Origin: Calonectria ilicicola
Taxonomy: Eukaryota > Ascomycota > Sordariomycetes > Hypocreales > Nectriaceae
Length of the DNA stretch: 64,000 nt
Assembly: GCA_020809705.1 (NCBI GenBank)
Contig: CP085833.1
Coordinates: forward strand, 3,968,001 to 4,032,000
Reading direction: 5' to 3'
Shown: positions 23,710 to 35,140 of the stretch, piece by piece
Layout of the letters: the number at the start of each line of letters is the position of its first letter
Numbering within the stretch: position 1 is the first letter of the stretch
Notes under the pieces: model-generated
What the model saw: only the letters and a program-made list of their open reading frames with translations
Told to the model about the DNA's origin: nothing
The model's database searches: none
Made by a program: the position numbers and the translations under genes

Positions 23710-24039
23710 ATGGCGCCATCCGTGTACATTCTTCTACACGCCGACCCTAGCGGCATCCCAACCATCCTCGGAGTCTACTCTGAACTCCCAGATGCAAATG
23801 CTGCCTGTCTCAAGGAGGCCACCGAAGCTCAGGTCGAAACCAAGGTGCTCTCGCCCCGCGACCTGCAGCGCTGGGAGTCTCCCGAAGGCACCTCGTGTTG
23901 GGTAGAGAAGCACACCGTCGTGACCAAGCCTGCTCACGCTGCCCGCGTCTCCAGCCCTAAGCGCAAAGACAGCGCCCTGTACGACAACGACGATGACGAT
24001 GTCATCGAGGTGCAGGACAAGGAAGACAGCTACGACTAA
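23710..24039 (+). CDS. Small acidic-tailed protein of unknown function
   Basis: A single-exon frame of 109 aa that I do not recognise. The first 70 residues look like a compact alpha/beta segment: VYILLHADPSGIPTILGVYS, then ANAACLKEA and a Trp-containing stretch. The tail is basic and then very acidic (SPKRKDSALYDNDDDDVIEV). It has no signal peptide or membrane segment. The codon choice is GC-ending and looks expressed, and the ATG follows a long C/A-rich leader, which supports a real gene. The neighbouring gene on the other strand converges on it within 459 bases. Confidence 0.62.
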   Translation: MAPSVYILLHADPSGIPTILGVYSELPDANAACLKEATEAQVETKVLSPRDLQRWESPEGTSCWVEKHTVVTKPAHAARVSSPKRKDSALYDNDDDDVIEVQDKEDSYD

Positions 24040-24497
24040 TGGGTATCACCGTGCGGCAAGAGAGAGAAAGATTTTTGTATTCGGGGGAAAATGAATCTTG
24101 ACCAGCTGGCGTTATGCGGGCAGTAGCAAACTGGGGCGTTTTCTTTACGATGTATTTGATATGATAGGAGATGGCATCAGGCCTGGTCGAGATAATCGAT
24201 GTTAGAGTAGACTCGATAATATGACAATTTCACAAAGTTTTAAAAATCTTTTTGACTACGATAACAGATTAACTCCCAGATTAACTTCCGGTCTAGGGAC
24301 AAGAACTAACTCAACCCAGAATGGAGTACCAACCAATACAATTGTATATGCTTTTATAGTCACTTGGAGTGTTCGCAAAGATGTCTGTACCAAATAGTTC
24401 AACTCTCAGCTGCGTACGGGGCAAATCTAAGATACAGTTGTAGAAAGCCTTCTATGTGACTTGTCACTATATTTTCATCAACCTTGAAGATGATGTG
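24040..24497. other. Convergent intergenic region
   Basis: A 458-base AT-rich gap between two convergent stops. It should contain both terminators. Nothing else is visible. Confidence 0.5.
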
Positions 24498-25387
24498 CTA
24501 TTGCCCAAACGGCTCCAGAGTCGCTTCCAAATTATCCAGGCCGAGATCATCCACAGAAATTCCAATAGTCGCGTTCTTGATGAACTTATTTTGGATCCGA
24601 CAGATCTCTTTTAGATAAGTCTCCTTAGCAAGAGCCATCTCATTCCTATATAGAACCAGTATGTCTTGGCTAAGTCCACCTCCGATGTGCGGTTCTTCAA
24701 ATCCCTTGGGTTTCTCTATCATTTCTAGATCGTCGTCGTCGTCTTCGTCATCAGTAGCAAGGTGCTTCCGCTTCATACCGGCGCGAGGGCGAGGTCTCTT
24801 TGATTTGGCAAGCTGAGCAGGTTTGGCAGGTGGTGGGTTTTCGGCCCTGACCTTGGAAGCGGGACCCCACTTCAACATCCCGGCTGTGATGCCCAAAGCT
24901 TTGGGGAATTTGGATGGAGTCTTGGTTGGAGTAGCGAGCCTGGGATTTGGTGTATAGTAACTCTTACCGACGCCCTGAGAGGCCTTGGCGCTGATAGCAT
25001 CAGCCCCACGAAGGCCGTTCATTAGTTCGCGGTAAAACCCTGCCAAATATAATTAGTATTAACCAAGAAAAATCCATGATTGACTTGCTTTGTGCAGCGG
25101 CACTTTCTTGCTGGGTAATGGTACCCTTCGTTGTTCGACTCTCAACTGCTACTTTGTGTGTCTTCATATGAGTGCGCAGGTTCCAATCAGAAGAGAACTT
25201 GTGGTCCTAAAAGGATGAGAGTAGGCCCTTTCGGAAGGAGAAAATAAACCCTCACCACTGAACAAAATTCCCCCTCGCTATTTTGAAAGCGACAATAAAC
25301 TTCGCCGAGTGTGATCTTCAGCTCTCCACTCTGCGAGCCATTAGCAGACGGATTCTTGACGGTTCTGGGAGGACATGGATACATCAT
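24498..25387 (-). CDS. Degenerate C2H2-finger protein with a GC-AG intron
   Basis: Three exons (25387-25256, 25206-25089, 25039-24498) give 263 aa. The first two carry a zinc-finger-like segment: CRFQNSEGEFC followed by a loop and WNLRTHMKTH. The H-x3-H pair is normal, but the Cys spacing (nine residues) is not the usual two to four. The second intron starts GCAAGT rather than GT. It has TACTAAT as branch site and ends CAG, so it fits a GC-AG intron and restores the frame exactly. The middle is basic (KSKRPRPRAGMKRKH), then acidic (DDEDDDDD), suggesting a nuclear protein. The C-terminal helix region (LYRNEMALAKETYLKEICRI) is conserved-looking. Function unknown. A TGA lies directly before the ATG, fixing the start. 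Confidence 0.75.
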
Positions 25388-26834
25388 TCACTTCAAATGG
25401 CGGTATGGCTGGGTGTCGGTGGCCATTGAATCCGTGGGTGTACTCGATATAGTCGACAGAGTTCTTGTACGAGAGCATCATGAAGAGTGCACATCTGGTG
25501 TGGGACGCCCACACAAGCCACAGGGGAGGTGAAGATGGCAAGGAAACCAGAAGTAAACGGGGTATTGTTGATACAAGCGTTGGGCAGAATCCAAGTTTGA
25601 TACACTTGCATAATTTATTCACGTTGCGGTGATTCAGGCACACGCAACTCAAACTGCCCTCGATTTTTATTAACGCGTTTGTTTCGTTTTCGCCTGGAAA
25701 ACAGCTCATCATATTCCATCAAAGTGCCGGAGTAACCGCCGTTGAGTGATGTATTTTTCTTTAATCCTTTATTCAGGATAAGGGGAATGTGCTTTTTTAC
25801 CCCTTAGACTACTCGGATTCGGAAGCAACTATTCAATCGTGGGCTTCTCTGGAAATCAAACTTCACTGATAAACAAATGCCTTTCCTACATGGGGTTTTT
25901 CTTTCCTGCTTCTAACTTCACTAGGGCAGATTGGCAGAGCTGACTAGGTATACTTTGGGTCCCAAAGACCATGAAAAATATCACCACCCCAAACCAACGA
26001 TGGCCAGCAGTGCATGCAGTATAAACTAAAATAGACCTTGTAAGAAAACAGGCTTTCATTCTTTCAAACCCAATCACATAATCATAGAATCAATGCCGCC
26101 ATGTATTATATTTGGTTGAGGTGATAAAAGGAGGGTGGGTTTTAGAGTAGGACTATTTTCTTGTGGCATTTCCTGATCGCGTTCGTTGCTCTTCTTGATT
26201 TGCGGTGTTTCTCCACAAATTTCGTGAAACACGAGACCGATAGGCAGAAGATGTTGACGAGTAATTTTGAATTGATACAGTACTGATTATTATTTCGGTT
26301 TCACGTCATTCGCAACATGAAACTTGGCTTCCATAGTACTCGCTGATCACTAATAACGTAATTCGATGTTTTGGGAACTAGCCAATCGAACTGGGGGACC
26401 CCGCACCGGGCAGATGAGCGAGTGAGTGAGGTAGACAGGGCCCCGCCATTGAGACATGCGATGGAAGAAGGACGATGAATAAAAACTAAGCATGGCAAAT
26501 GAAATGCTCTCGATCCAATTGGTTTATTTACATATCGCTTTTTCATGTTCACAACGAATGCAATGACGGGAACAAATCCGCGTCGCGTGCCATGTAATTC
26601 CGTCAACCGCGTGTACCCATCATCCCCCGCATCGGCATACTACACCCCGCATCCAACCGAGAGCTCACATCCCGCCGCCTTCAAATAGGCTTCGGGTTTG
26701 CCCATCCCCCTTCTTGCTGACTACACGCCGTAAGAGAGAGAGGAGCCGATAGATCACCAACCAGCTTGCCGAAATCTCCGACGGCGGCCGATCCACCCTC
26801 TCTTCCTTCTTTTGCGTTCCCCAATTTCCCTCAA
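25388..26834. promoter_or_regulatory. Divergent intergenic region
   Basis: About 1.45 kb between divergent genes, so it should hold both promoters. No coding region is supported. C/T- and C/G-rich sequence at 26620-26830 probably forms the leader of the YCII gene. Confidence 0.45.
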
Positions 26835-27449
26835 ATGACCAGCCGTCTCGCCTTCCAGCGACTCTCTCTTGCCACCGCCGCCAGACCTAAGCTATCCTTC
26901 GCCTCAGCCATCCGCACCATGTCCTCCACCGCCAAGTTTGAGTTCCTCGTCATTGTCCCCGACAAGCCTGGCGTCCTCGCCAAGCGCCTCGAGGTGCGCC
27001 CGTGAGTTTTTACCTTGCTTTCGCTCTCTCGAATAGCACGTCATCATGAATCGATCGCTGACGAGCTCAAAACAACAGTAAGCACTTTGAGGGGCTGCAG
27101 GCTCCCAGAGACGATGGCTTCCTCAAGATGGGCGGTACGGCAGATGCAAGCTCCGAATATTCACAGCCACAAAGCTAACGACTATATTTTTCTTATAATC
27201 AGGTGCCCTTCTTAACAGCATTCCCAAGGATGACTCTCCCAGCAGCTTGGACTTTCACGGCAGCACCCTTGTCTGCGTAGCCAGCTCAAAAGAGGAGATT
27301 CTCGAGCGCTTGAAGCAGGATGTCTACGTCAAGGAGGGAGTGTGGGACTTGGAAAAGGTAACATAATCTTACTTCCGTTAACAAACTGCCGTGCTAATCA
27401 TAGCCAGGTCCAAATCTACCCCTTCAAGTGTGCCTTCAGGGACCCTTAG
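26835..27449 (+). CDS. YCII-domain protein, probably mitochondrial
   Basis: Four exons (26835-27001, 27079-27134, 27203-27357, 27408-27449) yield 139 aa. From residue 34 on it is a YCII/YciI-like alpha+beta domain: FEFLVIVPDKPGVLAKRLEV, HFEGLQ, DGFLKMGGALL, SSKEEILERLKQDVYVKEGVWDLEKV and a final IYPFKCAFRDP. YciI-type proteins are small ferredoxin-like fold proteins; most eukaryotic members have no proven reaction. The first 30 residues are rich in Arg, Ser and Ala with no acidic residue (MTSRLAFQRLSLATAARPKL), which suggests a mitochondrial presequence. A second ATG at MSSTAKF could give a cytosolic form without it. Three short introns interrupt the small domain. It converges with the UPF0662 gene, 378 bases between stops. 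Confidence 0.88.
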
Positions 27450-27827
27450 ATAAATAATTCAAGCTAAGCTTAAAAGCCAATCCCACGGGCTGATTCATAT
27501 AAACAACCCAACCATCTCAAGTCGCATTAGAGAATCAATGCTCAATCATAAAGCTTACGCCATTGAATCCATACTATCAGGTCCCTTTTGAATCCCTTCG
27601 CCACAAAGTAAGCTTGCCCATTGCTGGAAAATTCACGTCTTTGAACTGTCCCAAGCCCTCCCACCCATATCACGTTCAATCGAATGCCCGCCCTATGTTT
27701 CGAGGCCAGAGACCTCTGGGCATCTGGAGAGGGCCAGCCTTCCACACATCCCCACTAGAGCCGGAAACCCCAAAAAAGAGATTAGACGCCAAAGTACGCC
27801 GAAAAGCACAGCAGAACAATCAACCCT
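27450..27827. other. Convergent intergenic region
   Basis: A 378-base gap between convergent stops. It presumably holds both 3' ends. No other structure was seen. Confidence 0.5.
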
Positions 27828-29436
27828 TTACTCGTCCTTGACATCGTCGCCGTTGGCATCGTCGCCGTTGGCCTGAGGGGAAGCAGCCTCCTCAGCCGCC
27901 GACTCAGCCTCCACCCGCAAATCATAGTTGAGCTCAAAACATTCTGCTAGCAACTCGCTCACACTGCCTTGACCCTCGGGAATGTCTCCGTTGATAACGA
28001 ACTTGCCATCCACCTTCATGTTGTCGAGAGAGTTGAGCTAAACACAGGTTAGTCTATACAGATAGGCCGTTAGGATGACGACAAACCTTCATGCTGTATG
28101 GGTAAAGCTCTCGAACAGATGACACGCCGCCATTCTTCTTAACCTCAATCAAGCAGCGTTTCAAAGTTTGTAATTGGTTGTAAATGGGAAGCAGGGCCTC
28201 GGATACCGGTTCGGAGGCGAGCATAAACGAGTAAATGTAGGCATATGATCGTCGGATCAGGTACAACATGGTTCGCTGTGTCCACAAATCGGCCGGTCGT
28301 GCTCGGTCATCCAACCAGTTTCCATTTACACGGCTCTCATCAATCTTGTCCAGTTGGCGCTGGAAATCGTACAGGTCAGTTTCGCGCAAGGACCATGCTT
28401 GTGTAAGGGATAGCTTCTCGAGGTCGTTTCGGATTCCGACCAACACGTCGTACATTGGGCGCCATTGGTCAGCCACCACGCCCTTTCTGCCAAGGATTAG
28501 ACCTTCTTATCTTAAACTGGGCAGAAGTCTTACCGTTCGAGCACAATGTCAGACCATTTGAGGCAGCGCTGGTACAAGTCGCGAACCTCGTCACTAGAGG
28601 GCATCGGTGTGCCGTCCTCGGATGTAAACTTGCCACCATTGAAGCGCTCGCCAATCTCCACAACCTGGCTCCTCAACTTCTTCACTTCCGAAGTCGAAAA
28701 CTGAGCCGCTAGTTAGCATGTACAATGAAATTTACTAGATTTTGGCGTACCTTGGACTTTGTGTTGGCAAGAGCAATTGCCCTTAGAATAGAAATGAGTT
28801 GCTGGTGCGTTGCGAGCAAAGGTTCGGGGAAGCGATCGAGTCTCTTCAGAAGCTTTGCCAAGGTGGCTTGGCACAGCTCCACTCGATTCGAAAGTAGGGT
28901 CAACATGTAGGGAGGGGTCTTCTTCTCGGGAGCCGTCTCCTGCGCAGCATGCTGGATACTCTTGGAAAGCCCTTCCAGTGTCGATTTCAAGCTACCAAGG
29001 TCCTTGGCGTAGTATAGGTCGGCCTCGACCAGGTGGTCGAGTAGTCTCTTAATGGTCGATGTCAGGGCGTAGGTGGCTGGCGCTTCGTTATTTCGACCGA
29101 TGGTGAGGTAGAAGAGGGACAGCAATTGGAAGCAGCTCTCTAGTGTCTTGTCCACTGCGGAAACAATAGTCAGTTAGCGGGGTGACCACGACTCCTCAGG
29201 GCGAAGGGGGGCGCCATACATCTGTTCTCTTCCTTGTCTCCTGTCTTGGCGCGCACAGTGTTGAGTTCCTTGACCTGCTCCATTGTCTGGTCAAACAAGG
29301 GCTGGACATCTTGTGTTCGAATGTAGTTTGTGCGATCCTGCTTGAGGAGTAACAGCTGGTCGCGGATCATGGACAAACGCTCGAGGATGGTTTGTTCGCG
29401 GGGATCCCGCGGGAGAGGGACGGCGGGTGTCTCCAT
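27828..29436 (-). CDS. UPF0662 / DUF2408 protein (Cub1-like)
   Basis: Five exons (29436-29220, 29154-28751, 28700-28534, 28486-28087, 28037-27828) give 465 aa, the usual size of UPF0662 proteins (yeast YPL260W/Cub1, fission yeast C30C2.08). Two DUF2408-type helical halves are visible. The first contains ERLSMIRDQLLLLKQDRTNY and LLSNRVELCQATLAKLLKRL. The second contains WRPMYDVLVGIRNDLEKLSL and RTMLYLIRRSYAYIYSFMLA. The C-terminus is acidic with an alanine-rich, ANGDDANGDD tail. These are conserved fungal cytosolic/nuclear proteins of unclear role; yeast Cub1 has been linked to bleomycin/copper sensitivity and the proteasome. The ATG at METPAVPL was preferred because the open frame upstream starts with TTG. 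Confidence 0.93.
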
Positions 29437-30357
29437 GGTCTCGGGGAGGTGTCTCTGGTTCGGTCGCAGAAGCAAGATGGAGGGTGAAGTATCGTAGAAT
29501 GCAATCGCTAGTTAGTAGACAGAATATGTCAAGTTATCGTCGGTAGGCTGTGCCGTGGGAAACCGAAGACTCGTGACTATGCAAGGACGTGCGTTCCTTC
29601 CAGAGCTTCCGGACAGCGACACGAATGAGTAGTGGCGACGACGGCGAGTGGCGGCGGGGTCGGAGGCAGTGGACGGGGATAGTTGTGGATAGTGGGGTGG
29701 CCGTCAGAGCGTTGGAAGAAATGCCACGAGATGGGCCAGGCGTGGGATTGAAGCCAAAATGAGGGGTTGCGCAACAGTAAGTTGTTATCACGGGAAAGGT
29801 TGAGGGCTGCAGGCAAACATTACATTTACTGGCTCGAGTTTGACATGCTTCACAAGCGAGAGGGTGGTTCAGCAGCGATTGCGGCGTCAGCTCCCGCACA
29901 TCACTAGAGTCACTAGAGCGCACTGAGAGGCGCGCTACGCTACTCGGGACTTGGTTTCCAGGGATGCTGTCACTTGGGCCCTCGCTAGTGCCCCAAACAA
30001 GGCAGCCAAGCAGCCCACCTTGGACAGTCAGCGATAAAGGATAAAGCACAATGGTGGGGAGCAAACAGCCGGCACCAGGTGGGGTGTGTGCGGCCAGCCT
30101 CGACGTCGCCTCCCATTGGCTGCCGGCCGTGGGACCAATCACACAGCCACTCGCCGGCGTCCCACCCGTCGCTTGCAGCCCGGCGCACGGAAAATCTATT
30201 TCACCCTCCGGTCTTAGGTCTTGAAGCCCTCCAACCCGATAATTTCGACCAGGGTAATTTTCTGCGGCAAGCCATCTTGGTGATATTGAATCTCAAACCA
30301 CATCGACCTTGTGCAGACTCTCCAACTCCCACCTGCATCCGCCAAACATTATTCACA
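29437..30357. promoter_or_regulatory. Bidirectional promoter region of UPF0662 and RPP1
   Basis: A 921-base gap between divergent genes, one of them for a ribosomal protein that is normally expressed strongly. C/T-rich sequence directly upstream of the P1 start (30180-30350) fits a ribosomal-protein leader. A frame of about 200 residues on the minus strand crosses the region but shows no protein family and no conserved composition. Confidence 0.5.
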
Positions 30358-30928
30358 ATGTCGACCAACGAGCTCGCAGCCTCCTACGCGGCCCTGGCCC
30401 TCGCCGACGATGGCGTTGAGATCACCGTACGTTTTATTTTACGAAGCACCGCTGCCCCGCGCGAAACAATTTCCATTTTGTGCGGTCATGCTAATTTGAT
30501 ATTCACAACCACAGGCCGACAAGCTCCAGACCCTCATCAAGGCCGCCGGCCTTGAGGTTGAGCCCATCTGGACCTCCCTCTTCGCCAAGGTACGAATCCG
30601 ACAAAGCAATTTCGAATTGCGCGCGAACCAATTTTGGATTTGAGAACGTTTCTAACTGGATTTTTTTTCGGTGCGCAGGCTCTTGAAGGCAAGGATCTTA
30701 AGGATCTCCTGACCAACGTCGGCTCTGGTGGCGGTGCCGCCCCTGCTGCCGCTGGTGCTGGTGGTGCCGCCGCTGGTGGTGACGCCGCTGCTGCTGAGGA
30801 GGAGGAGAAGGAGGAGGGTACGTTGAATCCCCAGATTATCCAAGTTTCAAGGCCGTTCGTGTTTGCTGACAACCACTACAGAGAAGGAGGAGTCCGACGA
30901 GGACATGGGCTTCGGTCTCTTCGACTAA
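30358..30928 (+). CDS. RPP1: 60S acidic ribosomal stalk protein P1
   Basis: Four exons (30358-30426, 30515-30589, 30679-30817, 30882-30928) encode 109 aa. The N-terminal dimerisation domain starts [20 protein letters not shown]. An Ala/Gly-rich hinge follows ([18 protein letters not shown]), then an acidic run and the invariant P-protein tail [13 protein letters not shown], which contacts elongation factors on the ribosome. P1 pairs with P2 on the P0 stalk of the large subunit. The N-terminus is of P1 type rather than P2 type (P2 starts MKYLAAYLL). Introns fall after codon 23, after codon 48 and inside the acidic run, leaving very small exons, as is common for fungal ribosomal protein genes. 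Confidence 0.97.
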
Positions 30929-31377
30929 AAAGCCACGCCGCAACGACTGTTTCCTTGCTTTTCTGTACTTCAACTGCATGGCTTCGGGGTTTCCACAATC
31001 GATCGATCATACAGGATGGAGAGGGCACGATATCCTGCGCCCTGGACAGAGTAGCTTCGTTCATACGATAATATGATGAATGCTCTCACACGGAGTTCGC
31101 GCGGAGGGAGAATTGGTCAGTTAAAGGCTCTGATAAAAAAAAAGTCCCGCTCGGGTGGTTTGCAGTTCGATCACGATTTCCTCATGGGTGTGACTCTTGT
31201 GCGCATGTGAAATTATGTCACATTTTGTAAATCATCTCGGAATTTGTGCTGTCATGACTAACAACCAACCATGGCAACTGCATTGTAAAAGTCTCCCCTC
31301 GTTCCCCTCAACCGCCCCCTACCATCCATTCAAACGCCATACCATGCATATTCACAAATCGCTCAGAGCGCACAACT
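30929..31377. other. Convergent intergenic region
   Basis: A 449-base gap between the stops of RPP1 and the UBX gene; it should hold both terminators. A poly-A run lies at about 31135-31143. Nothing else is seen. Confidence 0.5.
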
Positions 31378-32501
31378 TTATTTCACAATCAAGACAGACG
31401 ACGGCACCAATCCAGCCTCCTTGAGCGTCTTGGAAAAGTCCACGGTGCCCTGGAACGTCTGTCGAGGGAACGTAGTCGTAAAGCTGGAAACAGCGTTGCC
31501 CGTCTCAGCCTGCAGTTGCTGCGCAAGCTCGAATAGGGTTGTCTCGGCGGGGAGCGTCTTCATAATGTTTCCCGAATCGGTCTGGAGCCGCAGTCGGGCC
31601 TCGCTGTGGTCGGCCTTGGGTCGGGGAGCCGCCGCCGCCGGTGCAGCAGCAGCAGCAGCAGGCGCGGCATCGGGAGCTCGACCCTCGCGCGCAGCCTTAG
31701 CCTCCTCTGCCTTGCGGCGGCGTTCAGCCTTATCGGCCTCAATCTTTGCCTTGATACGCTTCTTGGCCTCCATGTCGTCGAGCTTCTCTTGACGCTTTTT
31801 GGCGGCTTCTTTGATCTGTTCCTTGCGCTGAAGCTCTTCCTTGAGCTCCTGGGTTTCCTTGGTGGCCTTTTGTCGGATTTTCTAGGGAAAAGTGTCAGTC
31901 TACAATAAATTGATAGAAATATATCGTTAATATTAACCTCGTTACGCTTCTGCTCCTCCTTGTCCTGGACAGATTGGGCAGCCTTCTTGGCCTTGAGTCG
32001 GTCACGAAGCTCTTCAAGCCTGGCCTTCTTTTCGTCCTCAGTCAATGGGGCAATCTCTTCAGTAGACTCTGAAAAGTCGGTGTGATCGCTGAGCGATGTC
32101 AGTTATATACTACAAAATCAATCACGTCAATTTTTTGAAATACTCACGTCTTGGAGGCGTGGTAGCTGGCGAGATCCTGGTTACGGAATTGTTTGCCACA
32201 CTCGTTGCAAACCAGAGATCTGGCATTACCGGTCTCAAGGGCAGCAATTTGGGCTTTGGTTTCCTCATCATCGTCTTCCTCGTCAGCCTTTTTAGCCTCC
32301 TCGGCAGCTTTGATATCGTCCAGGGACTTGTCCTGGTTGTCCTCGAGCCACTGGAGAGCCCCCTGCACTGTTCATGGTCAGTCATGATGGATGACAAAGC
32401 CGGGCAAACGGGAACCTACGGCCGCCAGACTTCTTGACAGCAAGCTCTGCCCGCTCCTTGTCGAAGCCCATATCGATCAATGTATCTAAATCAGAAGGCA
32501 T
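31378..32501 (-). CDS. UBA, C2H2-finger and UBX domain protein (UBXN1/SAKS1-like)
   Basis: Four exons (32501-32420, 32367-32148, 32088-31938, 31881-31378) give 318 aa. A UBA domain covers about residues 1-45 (LDTLIDMGFDKERAELAV, then LQGALQWLEDN); it binds ubiquitin. A single zinc-finger-like motif follows at about 80-103 (CNECGKQF...SYHASKTDH). A long, highly charged coiled coil comes next (LKEELQRKEQIKEAAKKRQE). The last 75 residues or so form a UBX domain (ARLRLQTDSGNIM, TLFELAQQLQAE, FTTTFPRQTF), which docks on the N-domain of Cdc48/p97. Together this suggests an adaptor bringing ubiquitinated proteins to Cdc48. An alanine-rich linker precedes UBX. The start is the only ATG that keeps the UBA intact. 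Confidence 0.93.
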
Positions 32502-35140
32502 TTTGGCGGCGGTGTGGGACTATGAGCTTGGAGATGGCGGGTTGGTTCTGACGCTGATGTTGATGTTGATGTTGGTGGTGGGGTCAAGCTGGTGAGGGGC
32601 AGTGAGGTTGAGCTGGTTGCACGGTGGTCGTGGGCAATGCGGCCGATTGGACAAAAATGTTCGATGGGTTTCTCTGCAATTCCCAAAATACAACCTTCTT
32701 TGAGATAAATGCGAGATTGTCTTAGTTGGTTTAGTATATCACGTTGGCTTCTGTACGTATTGAGCACAAGAATACTTCGGACGAACCGTGGTGCACGAGA
32801 CGTCATTGAATAGCTGCCTCAGATGCTCGCTCAGCGGCGTCCAAGTGGGCCGGGGTTTCCACGGGTAACCCATTGATGGTGATCACGACATCGGATGGTG
32901 CGCATACACGGCCGCAATGTTGCAATTGAAGCAATGAATTTTCTATGACAGTATGTGATTCATTTTCATCGTAACATTATCCTGAAATCCAAATATTAAT
33001 TGAATGCTACGGTATCATGGCTCGCTTTGACCAATGGAGCAGGTTTGGCATTATCCGGTCTAGGGTAAGTGAAGCAAGAGTTGGTGATGCGAAAACACAT
33101 GGTAATGCCAGGTAGAAATAATTCATTACGTCTCTTTTTCTAAATACATCTATTGGATGAAGGTAGGTGGATTTAGTTTTGTATTGTTTTGTTCCTCTAT
33201 CGAGCCTTATCGAATCGAGATAAAATACACCTAGTTAGCACGATCCATTTGTAGAGGTCGTGGGGCACATTCACTGAATCGGTTTTTTTTTTTTAGAATA
33301 GTCGTAATTATTTGACCAATATAGAATTTTGGCCAAATTCACCATTGTTGTGCGAAATTCCCACTAGTGACCACTTGCTTATCCCGTCTTCTGACCTCAG
33401 AAGCATGTGGCCCCCCATCCACTGGCCTTAGAGACTATTATCTGCATGTCAAATACCCACTGTATCCAAGTAAAGCCACCAGATGGCGACGTATTATTGC
33501 ACAGTGACCCAACATGTGATGGCTTATTTGAGGAGCTGGATCGGCCTGATAGCCCCTGGCAGGTTTAAGGTTGTGATAGGTGGAAACCGCGACTTCTTGC
33601 TGGACTCAGGCTCCGTTTGGCATGGTCCCATCTAATTGATCTCCGAGAGGCCAGAAATATTGCGGAGCGATCTGCGATAGAGAGACATCATGACTATGGC
33701 CGAGGCTCTGTCTGTCATGGTGCAAAGTCAGACTACGGTATGAGTGCATCCAGCAACAGAATCGTAGGAAGACGTGGAAATGAGCAGGAGGAATAACCCC
33801 CAAATAGGCTCAAACAAAGCAATTATTTTTATATATTTCCCGACTGCGTATAAGTTTAAGTTACCGTTGCTTATTTCTGTCTTATCTCTACTATTGATGA
33901 TCATCATGGGAACTACGCTACACAGGGCGCATTAATTGGTAGGAGCTCTGCGTCCCGTTGGACGTGCAGGCGCAAGCTGTAAGCAGCTAGGGTATATTAC
34001 CTCAGATAAGGCGTCTAAGGATTCAATGCCGAACCAAACAGTGACTGTCATGATCTCGTACCTGATCGGAGAAGGGTTGTAGTTAGCTGTCGTCGTCTCA
34101 ACCGTGCCACCGGGACATTAATCAGCGGGGGATTCCGACAACCCTGGTCACGGTGGGCTGTGGTGGTGGGCTGTGGTGGTGGGCTGAAGATGGCCGAGAC
34201 TTAATTGAAGCCAGGTGAAAAGCGTAAAACCTTGGAAGAGGCAGCACGCGCCTCGGAAGTATTCCGGCGAATGATGTCGGTGGTGTCCGATATGTCGTGA
34301 TGTCGGATTGAGGAGAGGCGGCATGCTCTCCGTGACCAAGGCCAAACCTTGGTTAGACCTAGACACAAGTGTGTGTGACTTGGTGGTGGTGGTGGTGGTT
34401 CGTGGGATGGCGAGCTGGTCATCCTGTGGCGTAGCGTACGGAACCTAGGCCTAGGGCGCTGTCAGAGATGGCCTCCGATCGAGCACGGGCAGCACAGGCT
34501 CCCTGGGCGGGGGATAAGGGGTCTGGCTGCTGTGCGGAAAAGCTAGGAGTGGCGTGTAGCGTAGAACAACAAGGCGGGCTCCAGTGCAGCCCTGTCCTAC
34601 GACTCACGGTTGCTATTCTTATCGCGGCTTGGAAGGATTGTCGTGGTTATTGCTGTGCCGTGTGTTATTCACCTGCTTGGCTACGTAAGGGGGCACCAAA
34701 TGACGGCCAGTGCTGTCTTTAAGGTGCATGTGGCCCGTGCTCCCTCCAGCAACCACAGTGCCTTGGACGGAAGCAGGAAACGGGCAAGTTGGCTCCCCAG
34801 TAATTAATTACGTCGTGACGGCAGCCAAAACTGCAGCAACGCCATCTTTCTTCCTCACCACCCCAACCCCGGCTTTGCTCCCACACAAATTAATAATCGC
34901 GAGCATCTATTTTGCTCCAGCACCAGTTCGCGATCCGCCCTGTACCGCTGCTCTCGTACCCGTCACCCCGAAACCCCTCCGACTTGGACCCTGAGTCCCT
35001 TCTCGTTCCGCCCACCTCTGCCACGTTTCCTCTTGATTCCGCTGCTGCTCTGCCAACCCGCCGCTTCGCAGTCGACACATCGTCTCACGACACCACACCA
35101 GATCACCGATTCCAACTTTTCCTGAAGATCCAACGCAGCC
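32502..35140. other. Divergent intergenic region, no gene seen
   Basis: About 2.6 kb. The middle (32880-33900) is AT-rich with no usable frames. Simple repeats occur at 34154-34186 (GTGGTGGTGGGCTGT words in tandem) and 34380-34400 (GGTGGT). C/T-rich sequence at 34850-35130 probably belongs to the VAP promoter and leader. Confidence 0.5.

Noticed and set aside
29534..30142. 202-residue minus-strand frame in the UPF0662/RPP1 promoter region
   Set aside because: The composition is promoter-like and GC-rich; it has no domain and overlaps the shared promoter.
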